A DNA stretch of 64,000 bases. Origin: Leeuwenhoekiella polynyae (GTDB lineage: Bacteria > Bacteroidota > Bacteroidia > Flavobacteriales > Flavobacteriaceae). Positions 8,958 to 17,026 of this stretch are shown here, one piece after another (the stretch's first letter is position 1; every line of letters starts with the position of its first letter). The stretch is taken from NCBI RefSeq assembly GCF_042683665.1, contig NZ_JBHUOO010000005.1, one strand, 5' to 3'. The translations under genes were made by a program, and so were the position numbers. The notes under the pieces are model-generated. The model was not told where the DNA came from. It ran no database searches and worked only from the letters and a program-made list of their open reading frames with translations.

Positions 8958-9204
8958 CCACCTCATCAATTCTTAAAATTACCTATACATCACCTATACG
9001 AAAACGTTAGTAGTTTTGTTTTTAAGTGTTTATAGCCTATACATTTTAAATTTTAACGTTTACTCATAAGCCTTATAACGCAAGCGTTTTCGTTAAGTTC
9101 TTCTTGTAATATATAGGACATTTTAGATTGTATGTTTTTTGTTGAGGTGGGTTTTTAGTCTTTAGTAAGAGTTAGGTCTAGATTTGATTTCCAAAATATA
9201 ATTT
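8958..9204 (+). promoter_or_regulatory. Regulatory region of the glucan PUL
   Basis: The 247 bases between the regulator and susC hold several repeated words. CCTATAC occurs at 8982-8988, 8993-8999 and 9036-9042, that is with offsets of 11 and 43 bases, close to whole helical turns. CGAAAACGTT is at 8999-9008, AACGTT recurs at 9055-9060, and CGTTTTCGTT is at 9085-9094. TAGATTTG at 9179-9186 matches the -7 box and lies 18 bases before the ATG at 9205. The repeats are candidate binding sites for the regulator or another factor. Confidence 0.55.
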
Positions 9205-12200
9205 ATGAAATCAATATTATCCTTGATCTTATTCGGGTTGCTCAGCACCGGACTTTTTAGTCAGACGGGCAATGCTATTCGCGTGACGGGTACGGTGACA
9301 GATGTGTCAGGAATGCCCCTTCCGGGGGTTAACGTAATTGTAAAAGGTACAACTACGGGTACCAGTACAGATTTTGACGGTTTATTTACATTAGATGTGC
9401 CGGCTCAGAGTACACTTGTTTTTTCATTCTTGGGTTTTCAAACTCAGGAGTTAGCTGTAAATAACGCTACAGATTTATCTATACAGATGGTAGAAGATGC
9501 CAGCACACTCGACGAAGTTGTTGTTGTGGGGTATGGTACTCAAACGAAGAAAGAAATTACAGGCGCGGTTAGTGTTGTAAGTTCTGAGACTATTGAAAAT
9601 CAGAATCCCGTCCGTGTAGAACAAGCTTTACAAGGTAGAGTTGCTGGTGTGAATATCAGTTCTAACTCGGGTTCTCCGGGTAGTGCTTCAACAATCTCTA
9701 TTCGTGGTATTTCTACTAATGGGGACAACAGGCCGCTTATTCTTGTTGATGGTGCTGTGATTGAAGACTTGAGTGTTATCAATCCTAATGACATTGAAAG
9801 CATTAACGTTTTAAAAGATGCTACAGCTGGTATTTATGGTGTGCGAGCTGCAAACGGTGTTATTCTTATTACAACGAAAGGGGGGCGTAAAAATACGGAT
9901 TTGCGTGTAGATATAGACTCTTATGTTGGTCTTCAAGAAACAACCCGTAAACTTCCGGTTTTAAATGCTACGGAATACGGCGCTATAATTAACGAGGCTT
10001 ATGTTGCCGGAAATCAAGCACCACCATTTCCTAATTTAGCAAGTCTGGGACGAGGAACTAACTGGCAAGATGAAGTTTTCAGGAAAGCTTTATTGTCTGA
10101 TGTAAATGCAAATATATACGGAGGTGGAGAGAAATCTGCTTATTCTGTTGGTGCTGGTTATTTAGACCAAGATGGTATTGTAGGCGGTGGTGCTGTAAAC
10201 TTTAACCGTTTCACAGGTAGAGGCAATTATAAATTAGATATTCTAGAAAACCTTAAGCTTTCTACAACGGCGATCTATACACATTCTAATCGTAAAACAC
10301 TTTCAGAAAATGCATTGGGTTCGGTCTTGTTTAATGCTGTAAATATGGCGCCTACTTTTAATGTACGGGATCAAAATGGTGATTTTACCATCGCAAATGG
10401 TTTGGGTAATGAGGTGATTAATCCACTTGCGCAAATCGCAAATACGTTTAACAATAATGAAGTAGATAAGATTACCGGTACTGTTGGACTTTCTTATAAT
10501 TTCTGGGATCATTTCACTGCAGAATCTCGCTATCAGTTCAACTATTCTGAAGTTCGTGGCCGTAGCTTTTTACCGGCAGGATTGAATTTTGGTGATGGTA
10601 AAGTGTTTAACAACTTGGGAGTTAATCAATATTTTGTAAATGATAGTTTTTTTAGAGATTATACGTTTGATAACTTTTTAACCTATAAAAATACGTTTGC
10701 AGACGATCACAATCTGACTGTTTTGTTGGGTATGTCTGTATTTAAAACCAGCGGAGAGTTTTACAACTTCACTGGTCGTGATGTTCCCGGGAGCACCTTT
10801 GCTGAAGCTAGTTTAGAGGGAGCAGGAGAAGTGATTGATGCCCGAGATATAAGTGGTCCAAATGAATTTGACCAACGCTTACTTTCTTATTTTACACGCG
10901 TTCAATACAATTATAAAGAGCGTTATTTGCTTTCTGCTGTTGTGCGTCGTGACGGATCGTCAAACTTTGGTCCTGAGAATAAATTTGGTTATTTCCCATC
11001 AGCATCAATTGGTTGGGTAGTAAGTGATGAGCCTTTCTACGGAAGTAATGATATTTTAAACTTCTTGAAAATGAGAGCCAGTTACGGTATATTGGGTAAT
11101 GACCGTATTGGAGCATTTGGATATATTTCAACATTAAATGCTGAAGGAACCTATGTTTTTGATAATGAATTGGTAAATGGTGTAGCTGCAGGCCAGCTTT
11201 CTAATCCCGAGATTAAGTGGGAGCGTCAAAAAACGTTTGATGTCGGTTTTGATTCACGCTTGTTCAATAACAAAATTGACCTTACTGTAGATTATTTCAA
11301 ACGTCGCACTGATGACTTATTATTAGTGCCTCAGGTTTCAGGAATTTTAGGGGTTTATGCACCGGGAGCAGGAGCACCTATTGTTAACGCAGGTAGCGTT
11401 GAGAATAGTGGTTTTGAATTTTCGATATCTTATGATGAATACATTAGTGATGATGCTAGTTTCAACCTGAGTTATAACTTTACAACTCTCAAAAATGAAG
11501 TGCTTGCTGTTGGTAATGAAAGCGGATTTATTCCCGGAGGTGGTTTTGGTTTTGGTCAGGAACCTCCTGCACGTATGGAAGCAGGCTTCCCTATAGGATA
11601 TTTTTACGGCTTACAAACTAATGGAATCTTTCAGTCTCAGGCCGAAGTTGATGCACATGCAACACAAGCAGATGCAACACTGGGCGACTTAAGATATGTA
11701 GATCAGAACAATGACGGATTGATTGATGGTGATGACCGTATCAATATAGGTGATCCTATTCCAGATGTGACGATGGGCCTTAATTTAGGTTTCAATTATA
11801 AGAATTTTGACTTCACGGCTTACGCTTTTGCTTCCATAGGTAATGACATTGTGCGTTCATACGATCGTAATCAGAATCTTACCAATAAGACTAATTATGT
11901 ACTAGACCGTTGGACGGGGCCAGGCTCTACAAATACGTACCCTCGGGTTACTATTGGGCCTAATTCTAACTTACTATTTTCAGATTTTTATGTAGAAGAC
12001 GGTTCGTATCTAAGACTTCAAAATGTACAATTAGGCTATAGTTTAGGTAACGATGTGTTAGAGCAATTAGGTATTAGAAAACTACGTTTTTATGTAGCTG
12101 TCACTAATGCATTTACCTTGTCAAAATATAAAGGCTATGATCCTTCTGCATCATCTGGAGCGCCAATTGGCGGTGGAATTGATCAGGGTTTCTATCCGGT

Positions 12201-12240
12201 GCCCAGAACCTACACAGCAGGAATGAACTTCAAATTTTAA
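9205..12240 (+). CDS. SusC-like TonB-dependent outer-membrane transporter
   Basis: A 1011-residue outer-membrane protein with a signal peptide, a carboxypeptidase-D-like domain at about residues 25-100 (GTVTDVSGMPLPGVNV), a TonB-box-like DEVVVVGYGTQ at about 103, a plug domain, and a long beta-barrel ending in an aromatic residue (MNFKF). It lacks the extra N-terminal STN signalling domain seen in the 49880 homologue. SusC proteins import oligosaccharides using TonB energy, with SusD as lid. The susD gene follows after ten bases. With the GH16 and GH3 genes downstream, the likely cargo is beta-1,3-glucan oligosaccharides. Confidence 0.95.
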   Translation: MKSILSLILFGLLSTGLFSQTGNAIRVTGTVTDVSGMPLPGVNVIVKGTTTGTSTDFDGLFTLDVPAQSTLVFSFLGFQTQELAVNNATDLSIQMVEDASTLDEVVVVGYGTQTKKEITGAVSVVSSETIENQNPVRVEQALQGRVAGVNISSNSGSPGSASTISIRGISTNGDNRPLILVDGAVIEDLSVINPNDIESINVLKDATAGIYGVRAANGVILITTKGGRKNTDLRVDIDSYVGLQETTRKLPVLNATEYGAIINEAYVAGNQAPPFPNLASLGRGTNWQDEVFRKALLSDVNANIYGGGEKSAYSVGAGYLDQDGIVGGGAVNFNRFTGRGNYKLDILENLKLSTTAIYTHSNRKTLSENALGSVLFNAVNMAPTFNVRDQNGDFTIANGLGNEVINPLAQIANTFNNNEVDKITGTVGLSYNFWDHFTAESRYQFNYSEVRGRSFLPAGLNFGDGKVFNNLGVNQYFVNDSFFRDYTFDNFLTYKNTFADDHNLTVLLGMSVFKTSGEFYNFTGRDVPGSTFAEASLEGAGEVIDARDISGPNEFDQRLLSYFTRVQYNYKERYLLSAVVRRDGSSNFGPENKFGYFPSASIGWVVSDEPFYGSNDILNFLKMRASYGILGNDRIGAFGYISTLNAEGTYVFDNELVNGVAAGQLSNPEIKWERQKTFDVGFDSRLFNNKIDLTVDYFKRRTDDLLLVPQVSGILGVYAPGAGAPIVNAGSVENSGFEFSISYDEYISDDASFNLSYNFTTLKNEVLAVGNESGFIPGGGFGFGQEPPARMEAGFPIGYFYGLQTNGIFQSQAEVDAHATQADATLGDLRYVDQNNDGLIDGDDRINIGDPIPDVTMGLNLGFNYKNFDFTAYAFASIGNDIVRSYDRNQNLTNKTNYVLDRWTGPGSTNTYPRVTIGPNSNLLFSDFYVEDGSYLRLQNVQLGYSLGNDVLEQLGIRKLRFYVAVTNAFTLSKYKGYDPSASSGAPIGGGIDQGFYPVPRTYTAGMNFKF

Positions 12241-12250
12241 TAGAAGAGCG

Positions 12251-13729
12251 ATGAAAAATATAAAAATACATTTAGGGTTTATTGCGATGCTAGCTTCAGC
12301 AATGTTTGTGGCTTGTGGCGATGACTTTGTTGAAGTTGACCCTATAAACGAAAATTCTGAAGACTTTTTTAATTCTGAAGAAGATTATCAGGATGCATTA
12401 GTAGGAGCTTATGATTTATTACAAGCTACTTATCTTAATGTGATGATTGGTGAGATAGCTTCAGACAATGCATTATCTGGTGGTGAAAGCGCTACAGATT
12501 CCCCCGGTATTCAGCAAATAGATAATATGACCCATACTCCTGTAAATCAGCAGTTGCGTGATATTTGGGGATGGATGTTTGCAGGGGTAAACAGAGCAAA
12601 CTATATATTAGAATTTCAGGATAAAACTGATTTCTCAGGAAAAGATCAAGTAATAGCTCAGGCCCGTTTTTTAAGAGCATACTATTATTTTGAATTGGTA
12701 AAGTGGTTTGGCGATGTGCCATTAGCCGTAGATCAGCGTTTACTTTTTGGAGATCAGTTTAATATAGATCGTACACCAAAAGCTGAGGTTTATGCACAAA
12801 TTGAACAGGATCTTATTTTTGCTGCAGAAACACTTCCTCCTACTCAGGCAGAGCAAGGTCGTATAACCAGTGGTGCTGCACGAGCACTTTTAGGAAAGGC
12901 TTATTTGTATCAAGATAAATTCACTGAAGCAGCTGATGCTCTAGACCAGGTGATTGCAGGGCCTTATGATTTAGTACAAGATTATTCGACCATTTTTGAA
13001 TTAGAAGGGGAGAACAGTGTAGAGTCTGTTTTTGAAGTTCAGTATACAGATAAAGAAGGAGCAGGTTTTGGATGTTTACAGTGTAGTGAAGGTAATGTCG
13101 CTGTAGGTTTTAACGGAATAAGAAACTATTCAGGACCTCTTTTTGACAGTGGCTTCAGCTTCAACGTTCCTGTTCAGGAGGCGTATGATGCTTTTGAACC
13201 CGGTGATACACGTAGGGATATCGCTATTCTTAATATAGAAGAATTTGCAGCAGCTAATGGAGCTACTTATAATGAAGGGTATAAGCATACTGGTTTTTAC
13301 AACAGAAAGTATATTGCTCGTAAAGGAGATGCAAACTTAGGTGATGCAAACCTAACCAACCCTAACAACTACCGATCTATACGTTTTGCTGATGTATTGC
13401 TTATGGCAGCAGAAGCACATAACCGTAAGGCAAATCCTAATGATGGATTAGCACAGCAATATTTAAACCGTGTACGCAGAAGAGCTTTTGGTGATACCGA
13501 TCACGATATCACTGCTTCGGGAGCTGCCTTAACTGATTTTATTTATGCTGAAAGGAGACTAGAGCTAGTAGGTGAAGGTCATCGCTTTTTTGATTTAGTA
13601 CGCACAGGAAGAGCAGCACAAAATATAGATGGCTTTTCAACAGGTAAAAATGAAGTTTTCCCTATACCTGTAATAGAAATTGAACTTACCGGAAACCGTT
13701 GGGAACAAAATCAAGGATATACTAATTAA
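12251..13729 (+). CDS. SusD/RagB-family glycan-binding lipoprotein
   Basis: A 492-residue lipoprotein with Cys22 after a hydrophobic signal (MFVACGDD). It carries the RagB/SusD pattern: an N-terminal helical part with SEEDYQDALVGAYDLLQ, ARFLRAYYYFELVKWFGDVP at about residue 140, and C-terminal FADVLLMAAEAHNR and ERRLELVGEGHRFFDLVRTG. It is the outer-membrane lid partner of the SusC encoded ten bases upstream and binds the glycan before import. Confidence 0.95.
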   Translation: MKNIKIHLGFIAMLASAMFVACGDDFVEVDPINENSEDFFNSEEDYQDALVGAYDLLQATYLNVMIGEIASDNALSGGESATDSPGIQQIDNMTHTPVNQQLRDIWGWMFAGVNRANYILEFQDKTDFSGKDQVIAQARFLRAYYYFELVKWFGDVPLAVDQRLLFGDQFNIDRTPKAEVYAQIEQDLIFAAETLPPTQAEQGRITSGAARALLGKAYLYQDKFTEAADALDQVIAGPYDLVQDYSTIFELEGENSVESVFEVQYTDKEGAGFGCLQCSEGNVAVGFNGIRNYSGPLFDSGFSFNVPVQEAYDAFEPGDTRRDIAILNIEEFAAANGATYNEGYKHTGFYNRKYIARKGDANLGDANLTNPNNYRSIRFADVLLMAAEAHNRKANPNDGLAQQYLNRVRRRAFGDTDHDITASGAALTDFIYAERRLELVGEGHRFFDLVRTGRAAQNIDGFSTGKNEVFPIPVIEIELTGNRWEQNQGYTN

Positions 13730-13743
13730 TACACGACAATACG

Positions 13744-15357
13744 ATGAAAATTTTTAAATTACTAGTAGCATTAACCGTTGTATTGACGGTATTTAACGCT
13801 TGTGAAGATGATGTTGTAACAAATTATGCTTTACAAGATATTTCTGCTCCACAAAATTTGACTGCTAATTTTGACATTGCTCAAGATGACTCAGGAACGC
13901 TGACCATTACTCCTGCTGGGGAAGGGGCTTCTACATTTACTATTAATTGGGGAGATGAAGGACAAACAGAGGAAACCATTAATGCCGGTGAATCTGCTTC
14001 AAATACTTTTCCTGAAGGCGAATATATGGTACGTGTTGTAGCAACAGGAGCCACTGGTCTTACAAGTGAATATTCTCAATTAGTAACTATATCTTTTAGA
14101 GCACCAGAAAACTTAGTTGTAACTGTAGATCAGTCGGCAGCTAATCCTTCTAATGTTGTTGTTTCAGCAGAAGCAGATTTTGCTACTTTATTTGATGTTT
14201 ATTTTGGTGATGAAACAACTGAAGAACCTGTTCAATTTATGCCAGGTGAAAGTGTTTCACATGAATATGAAGAATTAGGAGCTTATACGATACGTATAAT
14301 TGCAAAAGGTGCTGGTGTAGCTACTACAGAAACAACTGAAGCAATTACGGTATATGAAGTGACTTCACCTCTTGAAGGAGCCCTCAATCCAACGGAAAAA
14401 GCAGCATCTGTAATTTCTTTATTTTCTGGAGCGTATAGAGACATAGACATGAGAACTTGGCGTACAGACTGGTCGGTAGGAACTTTAACAGATATTGATA
14501 TAAAAGGAAATACGACTAAACAATATGACGAGCTTAGTTTTGTAGGTGTAGAACCTGCAAGTCCTATTGATGCATCATCTATGACGCATTTTAATATTGA
14601 TGTTTGGACAGGAACAGCCACACAACTACGTATTAAGTTAGTAGATTTTGGACCAGACGGTGGTTTTGATGGTGGTGATGACTCAGAACATGAGATTACT
14701 TTAAATTTAGACAATGGCGATTTTGTACAAGGTTCCTGGGTTTCTTTAGATCTTCCGCTTAGTGCTTTTACAGGTCTTAATGAGCGTGAACACATAGCGC
14801 AATTAATCTATTCAGCTGGTCCTGCAGGTGCAGCTACGGTATATGTAGATAACGTATATTTTTATGACGAAAATTATGTGTCGTTAACAGCACCAGCTAC
14901 TGCAGCAGCTGTTCCTTCTGCTGATGCAGGTTCGGTATTTTCAGTATTTAGTAATTCTTTTGAAGATCCTGCAGGAGTAAACTATTTTCCAAATTGGGGA
15001 CAGTCTACTTCTTATGAGCAAATAGATCTTAGTGGAAATGCAGCAATTAAATATGGGAATGCTAATTATCAAGGAATTGATATTGGAGAAGAGGTAGATG
15101 CTTCCGCTTATAGCTTTGTTCACATAGATGTTTGGTCAGCAGATTATACGACTATTCCATTTTTCATCATTGATGCTTCTGGTGAGCGCCCTGTAGATTT
15201 AGAGGTTAACCCAGAGCAATGGACGAGTATAGATCTTCCACTTTCAGCATTTACAGATCAAGGTATATCTATTAATAAAGTGTTCCAGTTTAAGTTCGAT
15301 GTCGGGTTTAGTGCAGGAGGAACATTTTATATAGATAATTTATACTTCCATAACTAA
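13744..15357 (+). CDS. Surface glycan-binding lipoprotein with PKD-like and tandem CBM-like modules
   Basis: A 537-residue lipoprotein (Cys20) placed after susD, the usual slot for surface glycan-binding proteins. Two PKD-like domains of about 85 residues come first (starting near APQNLTANFD and RAPENLVVTV). Two homologous C-terminal modules of about 150 residues follow. Each has FxNIDVW or FVHIDVW, a Trp-rich stretch, IDLPLSAFT or LDLPLSAFT, and ends with YVDNVYF or YIDNLYF. The tandem modules look like carbohydrate-binding beta-sandwiches. No catalytic motif is seen. It probably holds beta-glucan at the cell surface for the SusCD pair. The PKD-like domain is shared with the next gene. Confidence 0.82.
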   Translation: MKIFKLLVALTVVLTVFNACEDDVVTNYALQDISAPQNLTANFDIAQDDSGTLTITPAGEGASTFTINWGDEGQTEETINAGESASNTFPEGEYMVRVVATGATGLTSEYSQLVTISFRAPENLVVTVDQSAANPSNVVVSAEADFATLFDVYFGDETTEEPVQFMPGESVSHEYEELGAYTIRIIAKGAGVATTETTEAITVYEVTSPLEGALNPTEKAASVISLFSGAYRDIDMRTWRTDWSVGTLTDIDIKGNTTKQYDELSFVGVEPASPIDASSMTHFNIDVWTGTATQLRIKLVDFGPDGGFDGGDDSEHEITLNLDNGDFVQGSWVSLDLPLSAFTGLNEREHIAQLIYSAGPAGAATVYVDNVYFYDENYVSLTAPATAAAVPSADAGSVFSVFSNSFEDPAGVNYFPNWGQSTSYEQIDLSGNAAIKYGNANYQGIDIGEEVDASAYSFVHIDVWSADYTTIPFFIIDASGERPVDLEVNPEQWTSIDLPLSAFTDQGISINKVFQFKFDVGFSAGGTFYIDNLYFHN

Positions 15358-15377
15358 GAATTAAATAGTAAGATATT

Positions 15378-17024
15378 ATGAAAAAGATAATTCAAATAGC
15401 ATCCTATTGCTTAATACTGTTTACAGTATTGAGCTGTCAGGATGATGACAATACACTAGAGCAAATACAGGTTCCTCAAAATTTAGAAGTTGTGATGGAC
15501 GTGACTGAAGATGGTTCTGGTAATGTAACCTTTACTGCTTCTGCAGACAATGCGGTTACCTATCGGTTCTCATTTCCTGACGGATCAACAGCGGTTGCTC
15601 CAGGGGGAGTGTATACCAAGCGTTTTACAAAAACAGGACTAAATACGTATCAGGTGACTGTATTGGCATACGGGCAAGCTGGTGTAAGCAGTTCTAGATT
15701 AGTTGAGGTTACGGTTGAAAGTGATTTCTCTGATCCTGATGCCATCGAGTTATTGACCGGCGGGGATTCTAAAACCTGGTACTGGGCAGCAGATGTGCCT
15801 AATCATTTGGGTGTTGGGCCTAATAATGATGACCTTTCTCAAAATTATTTTTGGGCATTCTTTTCATTTACAGATCCTTTTGCTTTAGCAGCGAATCCTG
15901 CAGCTACTTGTGCTTATGATGATGAGTTTATTTTCAGTACTTCTAATGGTGAAAATCTAACCTATGAGTACGATAATAAAGGAGCGTCTTTCTTCAACAG
16001 AAGTTATGCCAGCATCGTAGGTGGGCAATCTCCAGATGATAACTGTTATGAGTTTGATACTTCAGGAGAGAAAGCGGTTACCTTAGCTCCATCTGAATCT
16101 GTTGTTGCGGCAGAGCGCAAACGCGGTACGGTAATGACACTTGGTGATGATGGTTTTGTGGGGTATTATATTGGGACCAATGAATATGAGATTATGTCTC
16201 TTACCGAAAATCGTATGCTTTTACGAGCTGTACAGGGTAATGATCAAGGATTAGCCTGGTATGTGATTTTAACTTCAGAAAAACCGGTACAGGGTTCTGG
16301 ACCACAAGCCGAGGAAGATGATTTTCCAAATTTAGTTTGGTCAGACGAGTTTGACACAGCTGGAGCACCTGATGTTTCAAACTGGACGTATGACATAGGC
16401 AATGGTCAGGATGGTTGGGGTAACAATGAGCTTCAATATTATACAGACCGACCTGAAAATGTTATTGTAGAAGATGGATTCTTAAAAATTACTGCGCAGC
16501 GAGAAGCTTTTAGCGGATCTGATTTTACATCAGCACGTCTAAAGTCTGAAGGGCTACAGGAATTTACCTATGGTCGTTTTGAAATCAGAGCGAAGTTACC
16601 TCAGGGAGTAGGTACGTGGCCGGCAATCTGGATGTTGGGTGCAGATTATCAAACTAATCCTTGGCCTGGAGCTGGAGAGATTGATATCATGGAGCATGTA
16701 GGGCGGAACCAAAATGAAATTTTGTCTACGTTGCATTTACCGGGTAATTCTGGTGCAAATGGTATTTCTGAAGAAACTACAGTACCTACCGCTTCAACGG
16801 AGTTTCATGTGTATACAGCAGAATGGACCGAAACACAAATCCGTTTTTATGTAGACGATGAAATTTTCCACATTTTTGAAAATAATGACAGTACACCATT
16901 CAACAAAGATTTCTTTATGATTCTCAATGTTGCTATGGGCGGAAATCTGGGTGGAGATGTTGAAGCTTCTTTTCAAGAATCTATGATGGAAGTAGATTAC
17001 GTACGGGTCTATCAAAGAGATTAA
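15378..17024 (+). CDS. GH16 family beta-glucanase (laminarinase-like), multidomain lipoprotein
   Basis: A 548-residue lipoprotein (Cys20). The order is a PKD-like domain (about 30-115), an unassigned Trp-containing domain of about 190 residues (about 118-308), and a C-terminal GH16 catalytic domain (about 315-548). The GH16 active-site motif is GEIDIMEHVG with Glu434, Asp436 and Glu439 in the nucleophile, helper and acid/base positions. Substrate-cleft residues are seen in WPAIWMLG and GWGNNELQYYT. This arrangement is typical of endo-beta-1,3-glucanases attacking laminarin outside the cell. It is the fourth gene of the PUL operon and is followed two bases later by the GH3 gene. Confidence 0.9.
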   Translation: MKKIIQIASYCLILFTVLSCQDDDNTLEQIQVPQNLEVVMDVTEDGSGNVTFTASADNAVTYRFSFPDGSTAVAPGGVYTKRFTKTGLNTYQVTVLAYGQAGVSSSRLVEVTVESDFSDPDAIELLTGGDSKTWYWAADVPNHLGVGPNNDDLSQNYFWAFFSFTDPFALAANPAATCAYDDEFIFSTSNGENLTYEYDNKGASFFNRSYASIVGGQSPDDNCYEFDTSGEKAVTLAPSESVVAAERKRGTVMTLGDDGFVGYYIGTNEYEIMSLTENRMLLRAVQGNDQGLAWYVILTSEKPVQGSGPQAEEDDFPNLVWSDEFDTAGAPDVSNWTYDIGNGQDGWGNNELQYYTDRPENVIVEDGFLKITAQREAFSGSDFTSARLKSEGLQEFTYGRFEIRAKLPQGVGTWPAIWMLGADYQTNPWPGAGEIDIMEHVGRNQNEILSTLHLPGNSGANGISEETTVPTASTEFHVYTAEWTETQIRFYVDDEIFHIFENNDSTPFNKDFFMILNVAMGGNLGGDVEASFQESMMEVDYVRVYQRD

Positions 17025-17026
17025 TC

